Source: Salinibacter pepae (lineage in GTDB: Bacteria; Bacteroidota; Rhodothermia; Rhodothermales; Salinibacteraceae). Taken from it: a stretch of 64,000 bases of DNA. Where the stretch lies: positions 1,612,001 to 1,676,000 of the forward strand of contig NZ_CAMTTE010000001.1 of the NCBI RefSeq assembly GCF_947077775.1, read 5' to 3'. A program made the position numbers and the translations under genes. How positions within the stretch are numbered: the first letter of the stretch is position 1; each line of letters starts with the position of its first letter. Below the pieces are notes generated by a model, which had not been told where the DNA came from, searched no databases, and saw only the letters and a program-made list of their open reading frames with translations. Shown here piece by piece: positions 8,704 to 16,783 of this stretch.

Positions 8704-10030
8704 CTACTCGGGAATGTCGTCCAGGAGCTGGCGGAGCTGGGTGGACGGGGCCGGATCCGGCGGCGGGGCGTCCACGGACTGCTGCAGAAAGTCGGCCAGC
8801 GCCGGGTAGGCCTCCACGGCACGGTCGGTCTCCGGATCGCTCCCCTCCTCGTAGGCCCCCACGCTGATCAGGTCCTCCACCTCCTCGTAGGCGGAGAGCA
8901 GTTCGCGGGCCTCCTGCGCGGCGGCCTCGGCCTCCGGGCTCGCCACGCGGGGCATCACGCGGCTTACGCTCTGCAGCACGTCGACGGCGGGGTAGTGGCC
9001 CGCCTCCGCCAGCTCGCGGGACAGGACGATGTGGCCGTCCAGAATGCCGCGGGCCGCGTCACTGATGGGCTCGCTCATGTCGTCCCCCTCCACGAGCACC
9101 GTAAAGATGCCCGTGATGGTGCCCGCCTCTGCGGGCCCGGCCCGCTCCAGGAGGCGGGGCAGGAGCGCAAACACGCTGGGCGGGTAGCCGCGTCGCGTCG
9201 GCGGCTCGCCCACCGCCAGCCCAATCTCGCGCTGTGCCTGCGCCACCCGTGTGATGGAGTCCATCATGAGCAGCACGTCCTGGCCCCGATCGCGGAAGTG
9301 CTCGGCGATGGCCATCGCCGCGCTGGCCGCCTTCACGCGGCTCATCGCCGCCTCGTCCCCCGTCACGGCCACCAGCACCGAGCGGCGCAGCCCCTCCTCG
9401 CCCAGGTTGTCCACAATAAACTCTCGGACCTCGCGCCCTCGCTCCCCGATGAGGGCAATCACGTTCACGTCGGCCTCGGCCCGGCGGGCGATCATGCCCA
9501 GCAGCGTGCTTTTTCCCCCCCCGACCCCGCAAAGATCCCGGTTCGCTGGCCCTTTCCCATCTTCAGAAACGCGTCGATGGACCGGATGCCGGTGGAGAGG
9601 GGCGTATCGATGAGGGGACGATCCAGGGGCGACGGCGGGTCGCGATGGATCGGCTCCCGGGCGTCCGTCCCGAGCGGCCCCTTCCCGTCGATGGGGCGCC
9701 CCCCGCGTCGATGACGCGCCCCAGGAGGTCGGGCCCGACCGGCACGCTCATGCCCTCGTCGGCGGGCCGGATCAGGCAGCCGGCCTGCAGGCCGTGCGTC
9801 TGCTCCATCGGCATGAGGACCGTCGTGCTCTCCTTCACCCCCACCACCTCGGCGCGCACCGTGCGCGTCTCGCCGCCCTCCGCCACGTGGATGCGGCACA
9901 TCTCCCCCACCGCCGCGTCCAGCTCGCTGGCCTCCACGAGCAGCCCCACCACGGACGTGACGCGGCCGTAGCGCCGGGCCGGAACGGTCGTCTCCCGGAT
10001 GCGGTCGAGCGAGCGGGCAAGGGCGGGCAT
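8704..10030 (-). CDS. fliI: Flagellum-specific ATPase FliI, frame broken twice
   Basis: The F1-beta-like ATPase of flagellar type III export. Three frames together give an intact protein of about 443 residues. The N-terminal part ([16 protein letters not shown] to GRVIDAGG) is in one frame, [11 protein letters not shown] to the Walker A region IFAGSG in a second, and [20 protein letters not shown] to the end in a third. The breaks sit in C runs at 9699-9704 (6 C) and 9515-9522 (8 C). Adding one base to each restores [12 protein letters not shown] and a P-loop AGSGGGKST. Also visible are [10 protein letters not shown], the Walker B-type [10 protein letters not shown], and [20 protein letters not shown] 10030 is chosen; a TTG at 10048 is an alternative. 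The second break falls inside the P-loop, so it would abolish activity if real. Confidence 0.85.
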
Positions 10031-10069
10031 GGGGCGCACAAGCGACAAACGAGACAGGTCGGGTGGGCA

Positions 10070-11027
10070 CTACGCCGGGGCGGTGTCGGGGGCCGTATCG
10101 GGGGCGGCGTCCGAGTCCGTCGTGGCGCGCCGGAGCTCGCCCCGGAGCGTCTCCAGCACCTCCGCCCGCAGCCGGCGCACGACGCCGGTCGGGGACGAGA
10201 CGCTCCAGTCCCCCTCTTCGAAGTCGGGCTCCGGCTCCAGGGTGAGCCCCTCGTAGTTTTCCTGCAGGCGCGTTACGAGCCCCGACTCTCGCACCCGCTG
10301 GCAGTCGACCGGGTGCAGCCGAATCGTCACCGGGGTGGCGGCCAGCTCGGTCACGGCCTCGATGACCGCCTCCTCCGAGGCCTGCCGCATCGTCTCCGTG
10401 AACGGCGCATCGACGATGGTTTCGGCCAGGTCGAGGGTCAGTTCGATGATCGCCGACTCGGCGTCGTCGATGTACGTCTCCCAGAGCTCCTCGAACCGGG
10501 CGATGTCTTCCGACAGCTGTCGGCGCGTGTCGTCGAACTCAGCCTGCAGGGTCGCCTCCGCCTCCGCGTAGCCGTCGTCGTAGCCCGCCTCGTAGCCGTC
10601 GTCGTGGCCCTCCTCGTACCCTCGGCCCGGCCCGGGCCCTCTACCTTCTCGTCCAGATGTGCCCGCCACTCCGCGTCGGTCCGGGTCGGCTCATTTTCGT
10701 CCGGGTGGTCGTCCGCCCCGTCGGTCGGCGGGGCGTCTGTCCCTGTGTCGTCCGGTCCCGAGGGCGCCGCCGGGTCGCTCCCCGATGCGTCCTGCGTCGC
10801 GATCTCGTCCGGGCGCACCGTGACCGGCTCGGGCGACCGCCCGGCCTCCCCCGCCCGCAGGACGCGTCCCTGGGGCGCCGCGCCCCCGGCGGCGGGTCCG
10901 CGTCGTCGTGCTCCGCCTCCGCCACCTGCTCGGCGGGAATGCGGTCGGCCCCCTCCGCGAGCACGTCCTCGTCGAGCGAGACGGACGTCACGTCCGATGT
11001 GTCTGTGTTTTTAATGACACGTCCCAT
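10070..11027 (-). CDS. fliH: Flagellar assembly protein FliH, frame broken twice
   Basis: FliH binds and restrains FliI. The start MGRVIKNTDTSDVTSVSLDE at 11027 is in one frame. After a C run at 10883-10887 the sense frame continues as APQGRVLRAGEAGRSP ... RPDEIATQDA. After about 10645-10615 it continues in a third frame with the repeated GY-(E/D)-x-G units typical of FliH (GYEEGHDDGYEAGYDDGYAE). The C-terminal FliH/SctL domain is intact (ELTLDLAETIVDAPF, RLHPVDCQRV). Both breaks are repaired by adding a single base. Order fliG-fliH-fliI supports the call. Confidence 0.8.
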
Positions 11028-11070
11028 TTCGTGTGCAGGCCGGCAATGCAACAGAACAGCGAAGGGGCCG

Positions 11071-12120
11071 CTACTCGATGACCGCCTCTTCGGAGGCGCT
11101 GGTCAGCGCGATCTCATCCTTCTCTTCGAGCTCCTGCGCGATCTCCAGGATGCGGTTCTGGGCCTCCTCAACGTCGCTCACCCGGACGCGGCCGAGCAGC
11201 TCGATCTCCTCGTCGAGGGCCTCGGCCACCCGGTCGCTCACGTTGCGCATGACCTTGTTTTGCAGCTCGTCGGAGGCGCCCTTGAGGCCGAGGGCCAAGT
11301 CTTCCTGGTCCACCTCCATGAGCAGCTTCTGAAGGTCCTCCGCCCGAATTTTCGTCAGGTCGTCGAAGACGAACATGAGGTTCTTGATGTCGGAGGCCAG
11401 TTCCTCGGAGCGGTCCCGGAGGTTGTCGAGAATGTTTTTCTCGGAGGAGCGGCTCGTCGTGTTCAGGATCTCGGCGGCCTGTTCGATGCCCCCCATAACG
11501 CTCGTCTCGGCGCCGATGACGGACCCGAGCTGGTTCCGAATGACCTCCTCGATGTCGTTGATCATCTCGGGGGAGGTGTTGCCGATCGTGGCCAGGCGGT
11601 ACATGATCTCGCTCTGCAGATCCTCCTCCAGCCCCGAGATGATCTCTGCGGCCTTGCGGGGGTTGAGGTGGGCAAGAATGAGCGCGGCGGTCTGGGGGTG
11701 TTCGCGCCGCAGGAAGCCGGTCAGCTGGTCCGTCTCAACCGTCTGCAGGAGGTGGAACGCCGACACCTCCATCGCCGCCTCCACCCGCATCATGACCTCT
11801 TCGGCCCGGCGGTTGCCCAGGGCCTCGTTGAGCACCTCGCGGGCGTATTCCACACCGCCCTTCGTTACGTAGTCCTGAGCGCGCGCCACGTCCCGGTACT
11901 CCAGGAGCACCTCCTCCACCAGCTCGCTGGGGGCGTTGCGCATGCGGGCCACCTCCACGGACACCTTTTCCACCTCCTTGTCGTTGAGGTGCTTGAGGAC
12001 GTCGCTGGCCGTGTCCACGCCGAGGGCGATGAGGAGCGTGGCGGCCTTCTGGGCCCCGGTCAGGTCCTCCGGGTCGTCGGGGAGGGCGGTGCCCGGGGCC
12101 CCCTCCGGGCTTGGGCTCAT
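11071..12120 (-). CDS. fliG: Flagellar motor switch protein FliG
   Basis: A rotor protein of the C-ring that contacts the stator and the FliF ring. The N-terminal domain begins LTGAQKAATLLIALG. The middle domain carries the EHPQ motif (RREHPQTAALILAHL) that binds FliM. The C-terminal torque domain includes LMFVFDDLTKIRAEDLQKLL with its charged helix. 349 residues is slightly long because of an acidic N-terminal tail. The ATG at 12120 leaves a 135-base gap after fliF; an ATG at 12202 opens a different frame and would need an indel to join. Confidence 0.95.
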   Translation of the reverse strand: MSPSPEGAPGTALPDDPEDLTGAQKAATLLIALGVDTASDVLKHLNDKEVEKVSVEVARMRNAPSELVEEVLLEYRDVARAQDYVTKGGVEYAREVLNEALGNRRAEEVMMRVEAAMEVSAFHLLQTVETDQLTGFLRREHPQTAALILAHLNPRKAAEIISGLEEDLQSEIMYRLATIGNTSPEMINDIEEVIRNQLGSVIGAETSVMGGIEQAAEILNTTSRSSEKNILDNLRDRSEELASDIKNLMFVFDDLTKIRAEDLQKLLMEVDQEDLALGLKGASDELQNKVMRNVSDRVAEALDEEIELLGRVRVSDVEEAQNRILEIAQELEEKDEIALTSASEEAVIE

Positions 12121-12255
12121 CGCCCCGCCCCCTTCCCCCCACCCCGGACGGGTCCGTGGGGGTCATCGGCTCGTCGGCAAACGGAGATGCAGAAGATCCC
12201 ATGGTCTGTAAGCGGCAAGCAAAAAGCGTAGTGCGACGGGAGGGCGGGCGGGGCG

Positions 12256-13854
12256 CTACATGGTTTGATCCTCCACGAGCCAGGACCGGATCAGATCGGC
12301 GGTCTGCTCGGGGTTTTCTTCGACCTGGTCCTGAATCTCCTCGAACATCTCACTCCGGGCCTCCAGGCGCGCCTTGGCCTCGTCGGAGAGCTTGTTGGTG
12401 TACATGTCGTCTTTGACCAGGCTCTCTTCCTCCTCCTCGGTCTCCTGGAGGGCGGCGGGGCCGTCTCCCTCCTCGACCGCCCCGTCCGCCGTCCGCCCCT
12501 CGACCTGACGCGATTCGGCGGCCTGGAGCGGCGTGGGCTGCTCCTCCGGGGTCGCGGTGAGGGCCTGCACGAGCGAGCGGGCCACCCAGACGGCCGCCCC
12601 AATCGCCACGAGGATGAGCCCGTACCGCAGGTATAGCCGCATCGGGGCCTCCCCGCCGCCGTCTCCGGCAGCCGGCCCGGCCCGCCCGGCGTCGGTGGTG
12701 AGGCGGGTCTGCTGAATCGTGAACCGGTCCCCCCGCTCCTCATCGAACCCAACGGCGTTCTTGACGAGCGACTCGATCTTGGCAATCTCCTCCTGGCTGC
12801 GCGGCTCGTACGTGGGCTCCCCGTCCGGCCCCGTCGTCCGTTCCTGGTCGACGACCACCGAGACCGTCAGCCGGCTCACATCCCCCACGCTCTTCTCCGA
12901 CCGCTTCGTGGTGCGGCTCACCTCGAAGTTGCGGACGACCGAGTTCGAATTGCCCGCCTCGTCCCCGCCGCCCTCCTCCCGCATCCGCTCCTCGCTAACG
13001 ACGGTGGCGCTCTCGGGGTCGACGAGGTCCTTCTCCGTCACCGTGCGGTCGAAGTCGAGCTCCGTGGAGACCCGAACGACGGCATTGTCCGGCCCCACCA
13101 CCTTCCGGAGCATCGACTGCCCCTGCTTCATGAGCTGCTCCTCCACCGACCGCTGCATGTCGATCTGCGTAGAGGTCATCTGCACGTTCTCGTCCGCGGC
13201 GTTGGGGTCGGACAGCATGGTTCCGTCCTGGTCGATCACCTTCACCTGGGAGGGGCTCAGCTTCTCCACCGCGCCCGCCACCAGCTGGGTGACCCCCTGC
13301 ACCTGCGCCTGCGCCAACGACCCGCCCGCGAGGCTCAGGACGACCGAGGCGCTCGCCTCCACCTGCTGGGCCTCAAACGGATCGTCCTCCGGCTCCACGA
13401 GGTGCACGCGCGCACTCTCCACCTGCCCGATGCTCGACACCGTCCGGGCCAGCTCCCCCTCCAGCGCGCGCTTGCTGTTGAGCTTCTGCATGAAGTCCGT
13501 CATCCCGAGCGTCCCCTGGTCGAACAGCTCGTACCCGGTCTGCCCGTCGTCGATGGTGCCGTCCGAGCTGAACTGAAGGCGCAACTCGTGCATGGAGGCG
13601 CGCGGGACGTACACCGCCGCGCCCTGATTGCGGAGCTCGTAGGGCGTCCCCTCCTCCTTCAGCCGGCTGACCACCCGGTTGGCCGCCTCCGGCTCCAGGT
13701 CGCCAAAGAGAAGCGCGTAGTCGGGCTGGCTCGACCAGTAGGCCGTGCCGACGAGAAGGGCAATCGTCCCGACCGCCAACAGCCCGAGCCCCACCTGCTG
13801 CCCGGTCGAGAGGCGCCCCAGAAATTGCTGAATGCGGGCGAGAAACGTCTCCAT
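12256..13854 (-). CDS. fliF: Flagellar MS-ring protein FliF
   Basis: A 532-residue membrane protein that forms the MS ring and houses the export gate. The first transmembrane helix (residues 20-40, VGLGLLAVGTIALLVGTAYW) is followed by the ring-building motif domains (DYALLFGDLEPEAANRVVSRL; ARVHLVEPEDDPFEAQQVEASASVVL in two blocks). The second transmembrane helix is near residue 410 (LYLRYGLILVAIGAAVWVA). The C-terminal FliG-binding tail ends in ADLIRSWLVEDQTM. METFLARIQQFLGRL at 13854 is the natural start; an ATG 16 codons upstream is rejected. Confidence 0.95.
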   Translation of the reverse strand: METFLARIQQFLGRLSTGQQVGLGLLAVGTIALLVGTAYWSSQPDYALLFGDLEPEAANRVVSRLKEEGTPYELRNQGAAVYVPRASMHELRLQFSSDGTIDDGQTGYELFDQGTLGMTDFMQKLNSKRALEGELARTVSSIGQVESARVHLVEPEDDPFEAQQVEASASVVLSLAGGSLAQAQVQGVTQLVAGAVEKLSPSQVKVIDQDGTMLSDPNAADENVQMTSTQIDMQRSVEEQLMKQGQSMLRKVVGPDNAVVRVSTELDFDRTVTEKDLVDPESATVVSEERMREEGGGDEAGNSNSVVRNFEVSRTTKRSEKSVGDVSRLTVSVVVDQERTTGPDGEPTYEPRSQEEIAKIESLVKNAVGFDEERGDRFTIQQTRLTTDAGRAGPAAGDGGGEAPMRLYLRYGLILVAIGAAVWVARSLVQALTATPEEQPTPLQAAESRQVEGRTADGAVEEGDGPAALQETEEEEESLVKDDMYTNKLSDEAKARLEARSEMFEEIQDQVEENPEQTADLIRSWLVEDQTM

Positions 13855-13939
13855 TCGTGGCAAAAACAGCACTAGCACAACGCGAATCCCCAGCCCTTTC
13901 ACGTCGGGGCGGAGGCCCCGACTGCAGTGTGCGGGTCGT

Positions 13940-14260
13940 CTAGATCTGCGTCTGCATCAGCTTCTGGTAGGCCTGGAGTCCTTTGCTGCGCACCTCGTTC
14001 ATGAGCTCGAACTGAAGCCGAGCCTGGTTCATCGAGATCATCACCTCGTGCAGGTCCTTCTCCTCCCCCGCCACGAAGGCGCTTACCTTCTCGTTGGCCG
14101 TGTCCTGCGCCTCGTCAACCCCTTCGACCGCGTTCTCGAGCGTGTCGCTGAAGCTGGGGCCGTCGGTCGCCTCGTCCAGGTTGGGGAGATCGTCGCCGCC
14201 CCCCTCATCCGTCTGCTGGATGGCGGCCTGGCGGTAATTTTGGAGCTGTGCAGCCTTCAT
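13940..14260 (-). CDS. fliE: Flagellar hook-basal body protein FliE
   Basis: A 106-residue rod adaptor that joins the MS ring to the rod. The C-terminal two thirds match FliE: SFSDTLENAVEGVDEAQDTA, then DLHEVMISMNQARLQFELMN and an ending VRSKGLQAYQKLMQTQI (usual consensus: V-RNK-x-x-x-AYQE-I-x-x-M-Q-I). It lies just upstream of fliF in transcription order, with FlgB and FlgC further upstream, which is the canonical set. Confidence 0.93.
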   Translation of the reverse strand: MKAAQLQNYRQAAIQQTDEGGGDDLPNLDEATDGPSFSDTLENAVEGVDEAQDTANEKVSAFVAGEEKDLHEVMISMNQARLQFELMNEVRSKGLQAYQKLMQTQI

Positions 14261-14351
14261 GGCCGTTCGGGGGTCTGTCCGTCGAGTGCGGGGCGTCGTT
14301 CCACAAGGAGTTCCAAAAGGACCTGTGCGTGCGGCGGGGGCCGGCGGGGCG

Positions 14352-14672
14352 TCACCCGGTCACGTCGAGGTTGCCGCCGACGGCGTTCGGATTGACCGTC
14401 TGCGCGCCCCGCCCGCGCCCGTAGAGCCGCATCGACAGCTCCGGGTCCTCCGGAAAGTTCTCCTCGATGGCTTGGCGCTCCTGCGTAGTGAGGGCGTCCT
14501 CGGAGGCCTCCTGGGTCGCCGCGGCGTCCGGGGCCTGCTGCGCCTCGGAAGATTTCTCGGCGCCCGAGGCAGATTTTTCGGGCCCCGAAGCGGCGCCGGA
14601 CGACTCCTGCGACGGATTGACGCCCTGGGTGTAGGCCGCGCGGCCGGCCGCGGAGGAACCAATTGTGTTCAT
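14352..14672 (-). CDS. Small unknown protein between flgC and fliE
   Basis: I do not recognise this 106-residue protein. The first 60 residues are Ala/Ser/Glu-rich and look disordered. The last 45 look folded and conserved in character: LTTQERQAIEENFPEDPELSMRLYG, then a tail with QTVNPNAVGGNLDVTG. It lies within the flgB operon, 91 bases from fliE and 50 from flgC, in the same direction, so co-expression with rod genes is very likely. The ATG at 14672 (MNTIGSSAAGRAAY) is used; a TTG three codons upstream also exists. A rod or export accessory role is a guess from position only. Confidence 0.65.
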   Translation of the reverse strand: MNTIGSSAAGRAAYTQGVNPSQESSGAASGPEKSASGAEKSSEAQQAPDAAATQEASEDALTTQERQAIEENFPEDPELSMRLYGRGRGAQTVNPNAVGGNLDVTG

Positions 14673-14722
14673 GGGAAACAAGGCAACGCGTGCAAGACGA
14701 CGACGAGGGGGGGCGCGGCGGC

Positions 14723-15223
14723 TCAGATCTCGAAGGTGCGCTGGGCCATGCTCTTGGTGGCCTCCACCGCCGAGAGGTTGGCCTCGTAGACGCGGTTGGC
14801 GGACGTCATCCGGGCCATTTCCTGGGCGACGTTCACGTCCGGGTAGTGGACGTAGCCCTCCTCGTCGGCGTGCGGGTGGGAGGGGTCGTACTCGAGGCGC
14901 TCCCGCTCGATCTCCTCGATCTCGGTCTCAGGGCCCAGGGTTCCGGTGGCCTGCTCCGGCGGGAGCGAGGCCTCGCGCAGGTGCCGGGCATTGGTGCTGC
15001 GCAGTTCGAGCTGCGGGTCGAGCCCCCCTCGGTTCAGGCGCTCGTAGTCCGCGTTGTCGACCTCCTGCACCGCCCGCTTAATCCGGAACGGGTCCCCGTC
15101 CTCTGTGCGCGAGGTGGTGGCGTTGGCGAGGTTCTCCGTGGCGGCGCCCAGCTTGCGGCGCTGGGCCTCCAGGCCGCGGGCGGCGGTCTTCATCGCGGGG
15201 AGAAACTGGCTTCCGATCGGCAT
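14723..15223 (-). CDS. flgC: Flagellar basal-body rod protein FlgC
   Basis: A 166-residue proximal rod subunit. The N-terminal helix has LEAQRRKLGAATENLANATT, the rod-protein NLAN signature. The C-terminus has the FlgC block GYVHYPDVNVAQEMARMTSA followed by NRVYEANLSAVEATKSMAQR and the ending TFEI. Length is slightly above the typical 135-150. Second gene of the operon after flgB. Confidence 0.94.
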   Translation of the reverse strand: MPIGSQFLPAMKTAARGLEAQRRKLGAATENLANATTSRTEDGDPFRIKRAVQEVDNADYERLNRGGLDPQLELRSTNARHLREASLPPEQATGTLGPETEIEEIERERLEYDPSHPHADEEGYVHYPDVNVAQEMARMTSANRVYEANLSAVEATKSMAQRTFEI

Positions 15224-15279
15224 GGGCAGGGCGTGCTTCTAGGGGATTTTAGGGGAAAGGGGCGCGGGGATCGCGGCGG

Positions 15280-15618
15280 CTACCGCGCGCTTCCGGTGAT
15301 GCCCATTCGCATGAGGTCAAAGTGCTCGGTAAGCGCCCGCGAGGCCAACCGCGTGCGCATCTGCGTGTCCGTCAGCGACATGAGCTCCTCCTCGAGCACG
15401 GGCGCCTCGTCTTCCACCTCCGTGTCGGGCTCCACCTCCGACTGCTCCCGGAGGCTGCCCGAGTGCCGACGCACGTCCTGCAGCTCCTCTTCGAAGGAGA
15501 CCGACATCCGGTCGTATCCGGGCGTGTCGATGTTTGCGAGGTTGCTGGACGCGGCCCGCCGACGCTGGGCGTAGGCGGACATCGCGTTGCGCAGAAGGCG
15601 AACCTGTGTGGTTTCCAT
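15280..15618 (-). CDS. flgB: Flagellar basal-body rod protein FlgB
   Basis: A 112-residue proximal rod subunit and first gene of the main flagellar operon. METTQVRLLRNAMSAYAQRR is followed by AASSNLANIDTPGYDR, the SNLANxxTPGY signature of FlgB. The end (RLASRALTEHFDLMRMGITG) corresponds to the FlgB C-terminal helix. ATG 15618 is chosen over an upstream one that would add 30 residues without rod character. A sigma-28-type promoter lies about 100 bases upstream. Confidence 0.92.
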   Translation of the reverse strand: METTQVRLLRNAMSAYAQRRRAASSNLANIDTPGYDRMSVSFEEELQDVRRHSGSLREQSEVEPDTEVEDEAPVLEEELMSLTDTQMRTRLASRALTEHFDLMRMGITGSAR

Positions 15619-15716
15619 GGCCGAATCGGTCCTGCGGGGAAAGCGCGTCGGGTCTACAATCCAATCAAGCACCGTGCCATGACCGTGGCACTCTGGTGCA
15701 CCCATCAAGAAATCTG

Positions 15717-15743
15717 TTATCGGCGAATCCGCCTCCGTGTTAA
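15717..15743 (-). promoter_or_regulatory. Sigma-28-type promoter of the flgB operon
   Basis: On the minus strand: TAAC, 14 bases, GCCGATAA. The -10 element is at 15717-15724, about 100 bases before the flgB ATG. Spacing and -10 match the cheW promoter exactly. This suggests that rod and hook genes here respond to FliA, not only late genes. Confidence 0.75.
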
Positions 15744-15934
15744 AATGGAAGGCGTCCTCGGAGAAGGTGGGAAATATTTACACCAACCCGTGGCCCGGAT
15801 GGCCCCTGCCCCCCCGCCAGACACGCCGTGCGGACCGGTGGCCCGCCTTGAGAAGATGCGGGGCCGGGGTCGGCGTACGGTTTGCGGCCCCAAGAACCAC
15901 CGCGTTGCCTCCCTTCATCGCCCCCTTCCCGTCC

Positions 15935-16696
15935 ATGCCTCCCGACACGTCCCCCGAGCGCACCTCGGTCCCGACCCTGGAGGTCCCGTCCACCCCGAGC
16001 GGGGCGGAGCCTCCCGACGCCGCCGAGGGGGCGTCGTCTCCGGCGGACGGACACGACGAGGCCCTGAAGCACCTGACGTCGGTGCTCACCCGCCACCTCG
16101 CCCCCCTCGCGAACACGATTGCCCGCCACGCAGATCGGCTGGTGGATGCGCCCGACCCGAAGCGGCGACGCGAGAGTGCAATGGACGTGCTGGCGGCCTC
16201 CGCCCAGATCGACGACCTGCTGGCGGCCCTCCGTCACTACAGCCGCCCCGTCGACGCCTCCGCGCAGCGCGTGCCCGTGTCCGATGTGGTGGAGGACACG
16301 ATCGGCCTGCTCGACGACACGGCGCAGACGCGGGTCCGGATGAAGGTGGAGCCCGAGGCCGACGCCCCCATCGACGCGGACCCGGCCCTGCTCCGACAGG
16401 CCCTGCTCAACCTGTTGCAGAACGCCCTGGAGGCCACGACCGTCCCCGAAACGGTGCTTCTGCGCGCCGCCCGCACCGACGCCGCCCCCCAGGTCGCGTT
16501 CGAGGTGTGGAACGACGGAGAGATTGAGCTCGACGACCCGTCCGTGGTCTTCCAGCCGTTCTATTCCGCCCGCCCGCAGCACCTTGGGCTCGGGCTCCCC
16601 ATCGCGGCCCACATCGCCGAGCAACACGACGGCGCGCTCCGGCTCTCCACGAACAGCGTCGCGGACGGGGGGACCTGCTTCACCCTCCAGGTCTGA
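15935..16696 (+). CDS. Sensor histidine kinase, FlrB/NtrB-like, cytoplasmic
   Basis: A 253-residue kinase with no membrane segment and no sensor domain. The dimerisation helix carries the candidate phospho-His H54 in LTRHLAPLANTI, less canonical than the usual HEIRNPL. The ATPase domain has the N box LLNLLQNALEAT, an NDG-type G1 box (VWNDGEIE) and the G2 box LGLGLPIA. It is followed by a sigma-54-type activator and is divergent from flgB, resembling flrB-flrC or fleS-fleR pairs that control flagellar genes in gammaproteobacteria. The start MPPDTSPERTS is chosen because upstream codons look non-coding. Confidence 0.75.
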   Translation: MPPDTSPERTSVPTLEVPSTPSGAEPPDAAEGASSPADGHDEALKHLTSVLTRHLAPLANTIARHADRLVDAPDPKRRRESAMDVLAASAQIDDLLAALRHYSRPVDASAQRVPVSDVVEDTIGLLDDTAQTRVRMKVEPEADAPIDADPALLRQALLNLLQNALEATTVPETVLLRAARTDAAPQVAFEVWNDGEIELDDPSVVFQPFYSARPQHLGLGLPIAAHIAEQHDGALRLSTNSVADGGTCFTLQV

Positions 16697-16783
16697 GGTT
16701 CGACCGTCCGTCCACAGGGGCGCGTCCGTCTCGCGTCCCGGCCCCCCGTGCAGCACACGTTCACCCCACCGACCCCGCCAAGC

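Noticed and set aside
11735-12202. ATG at 12202 as the true start of fliG or a separate small gene
   Set aside because: It opens a different frame from fliG and after about 25 residues becomes a Gly/Arg/Pro-rich shadow. It would need an extra indel to join.
15686-15699. Possible sigma-54 promoter (TGGCAC then TGC) facing the kinase gene
   Set aside because: The GG to GC spacing is one base short of the strict 10, which normally abolishes sigma-54 recognition.
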